A stretch of 29,851 bases of DNA from Bacteroidales bacterium (GCA_023229135.1 JALNZT010000044.1:1-29851), one strand, 5' to 3'. Counted from the stretch's first letter, positions 17,010 through 24,468 are shown. A program made the numbers and translations. The notes: generated from the letters alone by a model not told the origin.

Positions 17010-19361
17010 TTAAAATTTAAAGTTGTAGGTAATGGCCGGCACGATACCAAATAAATAAGTCATTTCGGCTTTTGTAACGTTAGATTGTTCTGTATCAGCG
17101 ACAAAATTAATCACCCAGGGGTTTTTTCTGTAATAGGCGTTATAAATGGAAAGATTCCATTCGCCTCTCCATTTTCTGTTTGATTTATCTTTATTTTTGA
17201 GGCTAATCGACAAATCCAGTCGGTGATAATCGGGCAGGCGATAGGCGTTGCGATCGCTGTAAACCGGTGCTATGGAATTCCCAATGGTGAATCTTCCTGT
17301 AGGGAAAGTTACTGCTGAGCCAGTAGCATAAACCCAGTTTGCGCCGAGGCTGATGCGTTTTGAAAGCTGATAATTCGCTACTAACGAAATGTCGTGTGGC
17401 TTGTCGTAGCTGGCAGGGTAGGGGTTCCCGTTATTTATTTCCGGGATTTTGCGGAAAGTGCGCGACCAGGTATAACTTACCCAGCCATTCAGCCGGCCTT
17501 CGTTCAGCCGCACCAAAAACTCCAGTCCATAAGACCAGGCCTCGCCAAAGCGCAGCTCGCCTTCCAGGACTTCGTTGAGTAGCAGCTCGGCATGGTCTTT
17601 AAAGTCGATGGCATTGTGGTTTAGTTTATAAAATCCTTCCACGGAGGTCTCCAGTTTTTCCTTCGGGAAATAGCGGAAATAGCCCAGCGAAAACTGATCG
17701 CCCAACTGTGGTTTAACATTGGGACTTGATGGAAACCAAATATCCAAAGGTGTTCCGGCGGTCGAATTTTGCGCCAGATGCACATATTGCACATTGCGCG
17801 TATAGGCTGCTTTCACGGACGAAAACTCATCTAGTTTATAGGCCATGCTAAAACGTGGTTCCAGGTTCATAAAGTTCTGAAACACTTCCCCTGAGGGATA
17901 AACAACAGAATCGACCTTGTGATAATTGTTATCGAATTCGTAAATCGTGCCTTTACCGATATTATTGAAAAGGCTCAGGCGCAGGCCGTATTTCAGGGTG
18001 AGCCGGCTGCCGATTTTTTGCTCGTTGCTCACGTACAAACCGCTTTCGAGGGCAAAGGATTTCGCCACTTCAATCTTGTTGAAAGCTGTTTCGTCGCCGA
18101 TTCCTTCTGCCGTTCCCGGATTAAAACTGTGGAAGGTAGATTGAAAACCAAACTTGAGGGTATTGCTGGCCGAGGCGAACCAGGTAAAATCGCTTTTCAG
18201 GCTGTAGTCTTTCATCTGTGAGCTCCAGTTGAAGGCGTTGGCTTGTCCTTCTGGTACGCCCAGTTCGTAGTTGAAACGGCTGTAAATCAGGGAGAAGTTG
18301 GAGAATATCTTGCTGCTGAAAAGATGGTTCCAGCGCAGCGTAAACGTTTGATTGCCCCAGCCCAGGGCGAAATTCTCGTTCTTAAACACGTCTTTTCCAA
18401 AATAGCCGGTGATAAAAATCCGGTTTCTATCGTTAAAAGTATAATTGGCTTTGCCATTGAAATCGTAGAAATAGAGCTTGTTATCGCGGATTTTTTCATC
18501 AGGCGAAATGGCCAAAAAAAGGTCTGCATAAGTGCGTCGTCCGGCCAGCATAAAGGATGATTTATCCTTTTGAATGGGGCCTTCCAGCTTTAGGCGGCTC
18601 GAAATTGTGCCAATGCCACCCTGACCTGAAAGGCGTTGCGAATTGCCCTCGTTCATGCGCACATCCACCACCGACGACAGCCTGCCGCCATATTCTGCCG
18701 GAATATCGCCTTTAAAAAGCTCAACGCCTTTCACGGCATCGTTGTTAAACACAGAGAAAAATCCCATCAGGTGCGAAGGATTGTAAACCAGCGCTTCGTC
18801 GAGCAGGATAAGGTTTTGGTCGGGACTGCCCCCACGCACGCTAAAACCCGAACCGCCTTCGGAAGTAGCCTGAACGCCGGGCAGCAGCTGTAAGGCTTTG
18901 ATTATATCCACTTCGCCCATAAAGGCCGGAATCTGCCGGATGTTTTTGATATCAAGCTGCGCCACGCCCATCTGCGCCCGGCTGATTTGTTCGGTAAATG
19001 ATTCGCCGGTGATAACGACTTCATTCAGGTTTAATCCTTGAGGTATCAGTTTGATATTGAGCGTGGTATCGCTTTTAAGCGAGAGTTGAAACTTGCGCGA
19101 TTCGTAACCAATATAGGAATACGTAAGTTGGTAATTTCCGGCATCAAGCCGGATGGAATAATAGCCGTAAACATTGGTAGCGGCACCGGCAGAAAGTTCT
19201 GTGATATAGACGGTTGCCCCAATCAGCATCTCGCCAGTAGTGGCATCACTGATGTATCCGTTGAGGTTGAGGTAAGGCTTAGCAGCATCGTTTTCGGCAT
19301 AGGTTTTAATGCCAAAAACGGCACTGAAAATTAGAAAGAGAAGGAAGATTGCATTTCGCAT
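17010..19361 (-). CDS. TonB-dependent receptor with carboxypeptidase-like N-domain
   Basis: This 783-aa outer-membrane receptor imports a ligand using TonB energy. It has a signal peptide (1-22, ending KTYA) and a CarboxypepD_reg-like beta domain (about 30-113, with GEMLIGATVYI and YYSIRLDAGNYQLTYSYIGY). The plug domain (about 115-235) has LQLLPGVQATSEGGSGFSVRGG and LLDEALVYNPSHLMGFFSVF. The rest is a 22-strand barrel ending in an aromatic residue (YNFKF), the usual outer-membrane assembly signal. It is followed at 3 bases by DUF4249. SusC-type receptors are larger (about 1000 aa), so this is the smaller DUF4249-linked class. No SusD is present. No -7 box was found upstream. Confidence 0.92.
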   Translation of the reverse strand: MRNAIFLLFLIFSAVFGIKTYAENDAAKPYLNLNGYISDATTGEMLIGATVYITELSAGAATNVYGYYSIRLDAGNYQLTYSYIGYESRKFQLSLKSDTTLNIKLIPQGLNLNEVVITGESFTEQISRAQMGVAQLDIKNIRQIPAFMGEVDIIKALQLLPGVQATSEGGSGFSVRGGSPDQNLILLDEALVYNPSHLMGFFSVFNNDAVKGVELFKGDIPAEYGGRLSSVVDVRMNEGNSQRLSGQGGIGTISSRLKLEGPIQKDKSSFMLAGRRTYADLFLAISPDEKIRDNKLYFYDFNGKANYTFNDRNRIFITGYFGKDVFKNENFALGWGNQTFTLRWNHLFSSKIFSNFSLIYSRFNYELGVPEGQANAFNWSSQMKDYSLKSDFTWFASASNTLKFGFQSTFHSFNPGTAEGIGDETAFNKIEVAKSFALESGLYVSNEQKIGSRLTLKYGLRLSLFNNIGKGTIYEFDNNYHKVDSVVYPSGEVFQNFMNLEPRFSMAYKLDEFSSVKAAYTRNVQYVHLAQNSTAGTPLDIWFPSSPNVKPQLGDQFSLGYFRYFPKEKLETSVEGFYKLNHNAIDFKDHAELLLNEVLEGELRFGEAWSYGLEFLVRLNEGRLNGWVSYTWSRTFRKIPEINNGNPYPASYDKPHDISLVANYQLSKRISLGANWVYATGSAVTFPTGRFTIGNSIAPVYSDRNAYRLPDYHRLDLSISLKNKDKSNRKWRGEWNLSIYNAYYRKNPWVINFVADTEQSNVTKAEMTYLFGIVPAITYNFKF

Positions 19362-19493
19362 TAAGGCTTTGCTTATAGTTTAAAAAAGCGTGGAATTATA
19401 ACGTATAAAAGGCCTTAAAGTTTAACGGAGAAGGGGATTTATTGGGGCACAATTAAGGAAATAAAATGATAAAATGACGAAAACAAAAAATAC

Positions 19494-19501
19494 TATCTTT
19501 G
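19494..19501 (+). promoter_or_regulatory. -7 box 4 bases before a GTG start
   Basis: TATCTTTG matches TAnnTTTG exactly and is separated by only TAAA from the GTG start at 19506. Transcription would begin at or within the start codon, which predicts a leaderless transcript. Confidence 0.6.
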
Positions 19502-19505
19502 TAAA

Positions 19506-20285
19506 GTGAATAAAATTGGTGAAATAGAAATCAAAGTTGTCGGTAAGTCAGGAAGCTTAGAGCTTAATCCTGATAACTACGACGTCAGACATATTGCACG
19601 CATTTTGCAAAATGTGGAGGATTTGTTATATCCAAACAATAAAAAAGATCGGCCACTTATAAGCTATGATATTCAATCCGGTTCGGTGAGGCATATTTTT
19701 AAAACGGCGGCACAATATGTAATTGGATTTAGTGCTGTTTTAGGCCAAATAGAAAAGACTGATTCAATTGATTTCTTGGATTTGAAAACGGCAAGAGCTA
19801 TTGAAAGCATCCAACAACTTGCACAACAAAAAAACTACGAATTTCAGTTTTTTACTTCAGTTAGAAATGCTGTTGAATTATCAATAAATCCTGACACGAC
19901 ATTTTTCAGGACAGAAAATATCTGGGTAGATGCAGAATTTTATTTTTATGGAATTCTAAAGGATGCTGGTGGAAAAAATAAAGCCAATATTCATATCGAT
20001 ACGGATGATTTCGGTTACCTGGCAATTAATCTAGATCAGGGTTTTTTAATGAAACAAACCGAGAATCTGCTCTATAAAAAATATGGTGTTCGTGCCTCTG
20101 GAAAACAAAATATTGAGACTGGAGAAATTGATCCACAATCATTAAAGCTGGTTGAATTGATTAATTATGATCCAATATTTGATGAGGATTATTTATCTTC
20201 TTTAATATCGAAAGCAAAGAAAAGCTGGAGTGGTGTTCATGTTGATGATTGGTTATCAGAATTTAGAGGTGGATATGAAGCATAG
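19506..20285 (+). CDS. Unrecognised 259-aa protein with antitoxin-like C-terminal tail
   Basis: I do not recognise a named domain. The N-terminal part opens IGEIEIKVVGKSGSLELNPD (4-23), probably a beta-strand domain, and is followed by LISYDIQSGSVRHIF (about 51-65). A mixed helical middle includes NAVELSINPDTTFFRTENIW. The last 20 residues include SWSGVHVDDWLSEFRGGYEA, with W241, W249 and R254. This looks like the tail that VapB-type antitoxins push into PIN nuclease active sites. The next gene is a PIN nuclease overlapping by 11 bases, which supports an antitoxin or regulator role. GTG 19506 is the only usual start after the in-frame stop at 19470. No DNA-binding motif is obvious. The pairing is an inference. 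Confidence 0.75.
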   Translation: MNKIGEIEIKVVGKSGSLELNPDNYDVRHIARILQNVEDLLYPNNKKDRPLISYDIQSGSVRHIFKTAAQYVIGFSAVLGQIEKTDSIDFLDLKTARAIESIQQLAQQKNYEFQFFTSVRNAVELSINPDTTFFRTENIWVDAEFYFYGILKDAGGKNKANIHIDTDDFGYLAINLDQGFLMKQTENLLYKKYGVRASGKQNIETGEIDPQSLKLVELINYDPIFDEDYLSSLISKAKKSWSGVHVDDWLSEFRGGYEA

Positions 20286-20757
20286 TGTTCTTTTAGATAC
20301 TAGTTTCTTTATTCGTCTGTTGAATGACGAAGATCCACTGCATAGAAATGCAAAAGCTTACTTCAAATACTTCCTTGAAAACGAAATGGTTTTAAAGGTG
20401 TCAACAATTTCTATTGCTGAGTATTGGGTGAAAGGAAGTGTTGACGAGCTGCCATTAAAGAATATTCAGATTATCCCTTTCAATTTTGAACAGGCTCAGC
20501 GAACGGGAGTTTTTGCAGCGGTAATCTTCGAAGAGAATAGAATTGCAAAAGAAAAACTTTATCCAAGAGCCATCATTCCTAATGACTCAAAATTGTTTGC
20601 ATTAGCTGATCTGGATCGTTCTGTCACTTATTTTGTAACTTCTGACGGCAGATCAAAAATAACTTATTCAACGCTGCAAAAACAGTTAAAGCCAAAATTT
20701 GAAATCATTGATATTTCAATACCTTGCAACGAGATATTTGGGTTTTTGAATTTGTAA
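20275..20757 (+). CDS. PIN-domain ribonuclease (VapC-like)
   Basis: This 160-aa protein carries the PIN acidic set: D8 in VLLDTSFF, E49 in SISIAEYW, D104 in IPNDSKLFALAD and D124 in VTSDGRS. These would hold Mg2+ in an RNA-cleaving active site, as in VapC toxins. The start is taken as ATG 20275 (MKHSVLLDTS), since PIN proteins begin a few residues before the first aspartate. The longer frame from 20230 only adds translated overlap. It overlaps the preceding 259-aa gene by 11 bases and is surely co-translated. At 160 aa it is longer than the usual 130-140 aa VapC, with extra sequence at about 85-100 (EENRIAKEKLYPRA). Confidence 0.85.
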   Translation: MKHSVLLDTSFFIRLLNDEDPLHRNAKAYFKYFLENEMVLKVSTISIAEYWVKGSVDELPLKNIQIIPFNFEQAQRTGVFAAVIFEENRIAKEKLYPRAIIPNDSKLFALADLDRSVTYFVTSDGRSKITYSTLQKQLKPKFEIIDISIPCNEIFGFLNL

Positions 20758-20822
20758 AACATAATGTTAAACCATTTTCATGGAATATAAAGATCATTAA
20801 TAATAGCATCAAAACAAACCCC

Positions 20823-21371
20823 ATGAAACAACTATTCTTTTGGTTTGGAACGCTGATAATCCTTAATTCCTGCGTAATTCAGGGGCTCACTAACGATTAC
20901 GGCAAACTGAGCGATAATGAAAAGGCTTTGATACATGATTTTGAAGGCTTTTCGGAAGTAGAATCCCATGCCATTTATGAAATCAATGGAAAGGCATTAA
21001 GAGAAGAGCTAAAAAATCATCCGAAGTCTATTGTGTATATATTTGCCAATGGCTGCTCGTCAGATTTTTGCAAACCCTTGCAAGTTTATGAAAACTTTGC
21101 CAATGAACATGATTACCGTTTATTTATGGTGATGATTGGTTATGCCAATTTAGATAAAACAATGGAACAGCAGTTTAGCAGCCCACTCTATGCGATTGAT
21201 ACAGACTACTACGAAACCAGAATAAGCTATAAATATAACCGCTACTTTGAAAACGATTTTCAGGGATTAGAAACCAAAGCAAAGCAGGGGGATTATGCCG
21301 GAAGTTTGTACTTTTTTGAAGGAGACAGCCTGGTGGAAGTAAGGCGGGAATTGCCTGAAGAATTGGATTAG
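20823..21371 (+). CDS. Small lipoprotein with CX4C motif, possibly thioredoxin-like
   Basis: This 182-aa protein starts at ATG 20823, giving a lipoprotein signal MKQLFFWFGTLIILNSC with lipidation at C17. The frame can be read further upstream but the signal peptide decides the start. The mature part has SIVYIFANGCSSDFCKPL, with C78 and C83 after a hydrophobic strand. That arrangement recalls redox proteins of thioredoxin fold, but with four residues between cysteines instead of two. No family is recognised. The last 43 codons and the 52 bases after the stop are repeated at 22078-22262, so a paralogue once lay downstream. It may share the transcript of the PIN gene, 65 bases upstream. Confidence 0.75.
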   Translation: MKQLFFWFGTLIILNSCVIQGLTNDYGKLSDNEKALIHDFEGFSEVESHAIYEINGKALREELKNHPKSIVYIFANGCSSDFCKPLQVYENFANEHDYRLFMVMIGYANLDKTMEQQFSSPLYAIDTDYYETRISYKYNRYFENDFQGLETKAKQGDYAGSLYFFEGDSLVEVRRELPEELD

Positions 21372-21423
21372 TGACGATTCAGAGCCTACAGTTAGCCAAG
21401 CTCGTTCTATTTCTAATGTCAGT
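21239..21423 (+). repeat. Direct repeat, copy A (lipoprotein 3' end plus flank)
   Basis: This is a 185-bp unit, the same length as 22078-22262, at an offset of 839 bases. It holds the last 43 codons and stop of the lipoprotein gene and 52 non-coding bases. By my count the coding part differs from copy B at 14 bases (5 amino-acid changes) and the 52-base flank is identical. Confidence 0.9.
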
Positions 21424-21505
21424 TAACAAATATTACCGTAATCCAGAACTGGACAGTTAAGTCAGTTAGTTACAAATTTGTATTTCGATTTATTTTCATG
21501 ATTCG

Positions 21506-21532
21506 TTGCTCAAAAAATAATAAGTATTTTTG
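21506..21532 (+). promoter_or_regulatory. Promoter of ParE-type toxin-antitoxin pair
   Basis: TTG (21506-21508), 16 bases, then TATTTTTG (21525-21532), an exact -7 match. The antitoxin ATG follows 16 bases later. Confidence 0.6.
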
Positions 21533-21548
21533 TGAAAAAGTATAGACA

Positions 21549-21782
21549 ATGAATATACAATCTGAAAAATTGAGCTTAATCGAATGGATAGCAGAAATTA
21601 ACGATTATTCAGTAATTGAAAAGCTTCGATTAATTAAGGAAAATTACACAAAAACAAAAAATTGGTACGCTAAGCTCAATGACGAAGAGCTGGCATCTAT
21701 AAATCGGGGCTTAAAGGATATTGAAGAAGGGCGCATGAATTCTCACGAAGTAGCCAAACAGATTTATGGAAAATACCTGTAA
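21549..21782 (+). CDS. Antitoxin of ParE-type module
   Basis: This 77-aa protein resembles the short Bacteroidetes antitoxins of the addiction-module component type. It has an N-terminal EKLSLIEWIAEINDYSVIEKL helix pair (6-26), an acidic hinge WYAKLNDEELASINRGLKDIEEGRMNSHE (about 39-67) and a short basic tail. It should bind and mask the toxin encoded next. The toxin gene starts 17 bases before this stop. It has its own promoter and lies inside the duplicated lipoprotein region, so it probably arrived as a unit with the toxin. Confidence 0.82.
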   Translation: MNIQSEKLSLIEWIAEINDYSVIEKLRLIKENYTKTKNWYAKLNDEELASINRGLKDIEEGRMNSHEVAKQIYGKYL

Positions 21783-22071
21783 AATCCTTTGGACTGACGA
21801 AGCTTTGGATAATCCTGCGGACATAATTGAATATCTTGAGCTTCGGTGGACTAAACGAGAAATTAGCAATTTTTCCAGGCTTTTAGATCAACAAGTTAAC
21901 CTGATTCAGTCAAATCCAGAACTCTTCCCGACGAGTGCAACGTCAAGCCGACTTAGAAAGTCCGTTTTGACGAAACAAACAACAATTTATTACCGGGTTG
22001 ACAACAATGAAATTCAGATTGTGACCTTGTTTGATAATCGTCAAGATCCAAAAAAACTAAAAAGCAAATAA
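21766..22071 (+). CDS. RelE/ParE family toxin
   Basis: This 101-aa protein has the ParE/RelE fold pattern. The N-terminal strand and helix are ILWTDEALDNPADIIEYLELRW (about 7-28), a second long helix is SRLLDQQVNLIQSNPELFP (about 37-55), and the C-terminal beta strands are RLRKSVLTKQTTIYYRVDNNEIQIVTLFDNRQDPKKL (about 62-98). ParE-like members poison gyrase and RelE-like ones cut mRNA on the ribosome; which applies here is not clear. The stop is 6 bases before the truncated lipoprotein copy. Confidence 0.88.
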   Translation: MENTCKILWTDEALDNPADIIEYLELRWTKREISNFSRLLDQQVNLIQSNPELFPTSATSSRLRKSVLTKQTTIYYRVDNNEIQIVTLFDNRQDPKKLKSK

Positions 22072-22077
22072 ACACAG

Positions 22078-22210
22078 CCGCTACTTTGAAAACGATTTTC
22101 AGGGAATAGAAACCAAGGCAAAACAGGGAGAATATCTCGGGAGTTTCTACTTTTTTGAAGGAGACAGCTTGGTGGAGGTGCGGCGGGAATTGTCTGAAGA
22201 ATTGGATTAG
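22078..22210 (+). pseudogene. Truncated lipoprotein paralogue (last 43 codons)
   Basis: The frame encodes a near copy of residues 140-182 of the lipoprotein at 20823-21371, ending in the same LPEELD-type tail (SEELD here) and a TAG. There is no start or signal peptide; the 5' part is replaced by the toxin gene. Eight of the 13 changed codons are silent, so it was probably a working gene until it was cut. Confidence 0.85.
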
Positions 22211-22262
22211 TGACGATTCAGAGCCTACAGTTAGCCAAGCTCGTTCTATTTCTAATGTCAGT
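22078..22262 (+). repeat. Direct repeat, copy B
   Basis: Partner of 21239-21423. The last 52 bases (22211-22262) are identical to 21372-21423. Confidence 0.9.
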
Positions 22263-22276
22263 CAATTTATACCCCG

Positions 22277-22362
22277 TTCCGCGAAGTATTTACTTCGTGG
22301 AATTATGCTGTAGTCTCGTCCTCAAACGAGACTACATGCGAGATTGCCAGCACAAGCAATCT
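22277..22362. repeat. Three consecutive hairpins, REP-like
   Basis: Three stem-loops follow one another in a gene-free stretch. Stem 1 is TTCCGCGAAGTA/TACTTCGTGGAA (22277-22302, 12 pairs with one G-T). Stem 2 is TGTAGTCTCGT/ACGAGACTACA (22309-22336, 11 pairs, 6-base loop). Stem 3 is AGATTGC/GCAATCT (22341-22362, 7 pairs, 8-base loop). They resemble dispersed palindromic elements and not a terminator, which comes separately at 22377-22411. Confidence 0.7.
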
Positions 22363-22376
22363 TTGTTGCTCGTTAT

Positions 22377-22411
22377 AAAAAAAGCCGCCCAAAAATTGGA
22401 CGGCTTTTTTT
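22377..22411. terminator. Bidirectional terminator, htpG and upstream plus-strand transcript
   Basis: AGCCGCCCAA (22383-22392) pairs with TTGGACGGCT (22396-22405) with one mismatch. It is flanked by seven As and seven Ts, so it can end transcription from both sides. Confidence 0.85.
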
Positions 22412-22429
22412 ACGTTTTCTTATCAAAGA

Positions 22430-24337
22430 CTACTTGATAATCTCCAAACTCCTTTTCACAAAGTCGTTCAGCTCTTTTCCTGTAAGCAGGTTTTTCGATA
22501 AACGGGCCAGATCATAGAGCTGGCTGATGGTTTTTTCCTGCTCGGCTTCGTCTTTTTCCGGAAGCGTGGCAATCAGCGGATGGTTGCTATTCACTACCAG
22601 GCTGAACGAATCGGGCAAATCACCTAATCCCATCATGCCACCGCCGCCCACAGCATTCATCTCTTTCATGCGGCGCATAAATTCGTTTTGTGTAATCACC
22701 ACCGGCGAATCGCTTTCGCTGCGGCTTTCAAAGGTGATTTCAAAACGTTTTTTGTCCACTTTCTTCTCGAATATGCCTTTCACTGCTTCTTGCTGTTTCT
22801 CGTCGAGTTTGCTGGGCAGCTCCTGCTCTTCTTTTACAATCAATTTGTCAACCGTATTGGCATCAACGCGGGCAAAGCTGCTGTCGGCCAGCTTTTGCTC
22901 CAGCGTATTGATATAGTGGCTATCCAGAATGCCATCCATCAGCAATACATCGTAGCCATGTTCTTTCGCAGCTTCAATATAGCTGAACTGTTCGTCCATA
23001 TTGTTGGCATACAAATAGATGAGTTTTTTGTCTTTGTCTTTCTGATTGGTTTCAATATGGGTTTTGTATTCTTCCGGCGTGAAATATTTGCCATCGGTAT
23101 TTTTAAACAAGACAAATTTTTCGGCCCTGTCATAAAATTTCGGGTCGGAAATCATTCCATATTGAATGAAAATCTTTATATCGTCCCATTTTTTCTCAAA
23201 AGCATCGCGGTCTTTCTTGAAGAGTTCTTCCAGTTTGTCAGCCACTTTTTTGGAGATATAACCCGCAATTTTCTTCACGTTCTGATCGCTTTGCAGGAAG
23301 GAACGGCTCACGTTCAGCGGAATATCCGGCGAGTCGATAACGCCATGCATCAGCGTAAGGAAATCAGGTACAATGCCTTCTACAGAATCGGTGACAAAAA
23401 CCTGGTTGCTGTATAGCTGGATTTTATTGCGTTGCAGCTCGACATTGCTTTTCACCTTCGGGAAGTACAAAATCCCGGTGAGGTTGAAGGGGAAATCCAC
23501 ATTCAGGTGAATATGAAATAGCGGTTCGTCGAAGTTCATGGGGTACAGCTCGCGGTAAAAGGCTTTGTATTCCTCATCGGAAATGTCGGCGGGCGTTTTT
23601 TTCCAGAGTGGTGCGCTATTATTAATGATACGTGGCTTTTCAACAGTTTCTGTCTTGGGATTGCCGTCTTTATCGGTTTCGCCTTCGATAGGCTCTTCTG
23701 TTTTTTCCATGCCGAACTGAATCGGGATGGGAAGGAATTTACAGTATTTTTCGAGTAGTTCTTTTATTTTATACTCTTCCAGGAATTCTTCATTTTCTTT
23801 GTCGATATGCAGCACTACTGCTGTTCCGCGCTCGTTTTTGCTGCTTTTTTCAATGCTGTAATCCGGGCTGCCATCGCATTCCCATTTCACGGCATCGGTA
23901 TCGCCTTCGGTTTTATATGTTTTAGTAAAAAGCTCTACTTTTTCGGAAACCATAAAGCTGGAATAAAATCCAAGGCCAAAATGTCCGATAATGGCATTGG
24001 CTTCAGCTTCTGTTTTTGTTTTGAATTTGTTTACAAATTCTTCGGCGCTCGAAAACGCGATTTGGTTGATGTACTTATCTACTTCTTCCTGGTTCATACC
24101 AATACCGCGGTCGCGAATAGTAAGCGTTTTGGCTTTTTTGTCCAGCTCCACTTTGATAGTGAGATCGCCCAGCTCGCCTGAAAACTCACCGGATGAAGCC
24201 AGCGTTTTGAGTTTTTGGGTGGCATCCACGGCATTACTCACTAATTCGCGCAGGAAAATTTCGTGATCGGAATAGAGGAATTTCTTGATAATTGGAAAGA
24301 TGTTCTCTGTTTTAACATCAATTTTACCTTTATGCAT
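22430..24337 (-). CDS. htpG: Chaperone HtpG (Hsp90)
   Basis: HtpG is the bacterial Hsp90, a cytoplasmic ATP-dependent chaperone dimer. The N-terminal GHKL ATP site shows FLRELVSNAVDATQKL (about 28-43), TIRDRGIGMNQEEV (about 72-85) and IIGHFGLGFYSSFMVS (about 115-130). The middle domain has GILYFPK and NVSRSFLQSD. The C-terminal dimerisation domain runs to 635. The length is normal. Nested inverted repeats lie in the upstream gap it shares with the methyltransferase gene (24360-24422), and these may take part in stress control. No sigma-32-like or CIRCE element was found. Confidence 0.97.
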   Translation of the reverse strand: MHKGKIDVKTENIFPIIKKFLYSDHEIFLRELVSNAVDATQKLKTLASSGEFSGELGDLTIKVELDKKAKTLTIRDRGIGMNQEEVDKYINQIAFSSAEEFVNKFKTKTEAEANAIIGHFGLGFYSSFMVSEKVELFTKTYKTEGDTDAVKWECDGSPDYSIEKSSKNERGTAVVLHIDKENEEFLEEYKIKELLEKYCKFLPIPIQFGMEKTEEPIEGETDKDGNPKTETVEKPRIINNSAPLWKKTPADISDEEYKAFYRELYPMNFDEPLFHIHLNVDFPFNLTGILYFPKVKSNVELQRNKIQLYSNQVFVTDSVEGIVPDFLTLMHGVIDSPDIPLNVSRSFLQSDQNVKKIAGYISKKVADKLEELFKKDRDAFEKKWDDIKIFIQYGMISDPKFYDRAEKFVLFKNTDGKYFTPEEYKTHIETNQKDKDKKLIYLYANNMDEQFSYIEAAKEHGYDVLLMDGILDSHYINTLEQKLADSSFARVDANTVDKLIVKEEQELPSKLDEKQQEAVKGIFEKKVDKKRFEITFESRSESDSPVVITQNEFMRRMKEMNAVGGGGMMGLGDLPDSFSLVVNSNHPLIATLPEKDEAEQEKTISQLYDLARLSKNLLTGKELNDFVKRSLEIIK

Positions 24338-24359
24338 TTTTCTAGAGTTTTTTAGTTTC

Positions 24360-24422
24360 GTCAGCCTAAATCAAAGCCTGTGCCATTGAGGCAGTAACTG
24401 CCATTTTGACTTTTAGGCCGAC
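24360..24422. promoter_or_regulatory. Nested inverted repeats between htpG and methyltransferase
   Basis: Outer arms GTCAGCCTAAAT (24360-24371) and TTTTAGGCCGAC (24411-24422) match at 10 of 12 positions. The inner palindrome is GGCAGTAACTGCC (24390-24402, 6 pairs around one base). TGCCATT also occurs twice (24381, 24400). This could be an operator for either gene or a structured htpG leader. Confidence 0.45.
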
Positions 24423-24468
24423 TAATCGCTGGTTTTTAGACAAATTCAGCTGCTATTGGTTAAGATTG

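Noticed and set aside
17919..18560. Two frames of about 100 codons on the plus strand over the TonB receptor gene
   Set aside because: They are shadows of the receptor's codons on the other strand, with no recognisable protein features.
21372..21423. Integron attC site after the lipoprotein gene
   Set aside because: I looked for the RYYYAAC and GTTRRRY ends and the paired inner boxes of attC and did not find them; no integrase is present.
22210..22437. 75-codon plus-strand frame after the truncated lipoprotein copy
   Set aside because: It runs through three hairpins and the terminator and into the end of htpG; the codons are those of palindromes.
22688..23416. Long (242-codon) open frame antisense to htpG
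   Set aside because: It lies wholly inside htpG on the opposite strand, is rich in Phe/Ile as expected from reversed Hsp90 codons, and has no promoter or family likeness.
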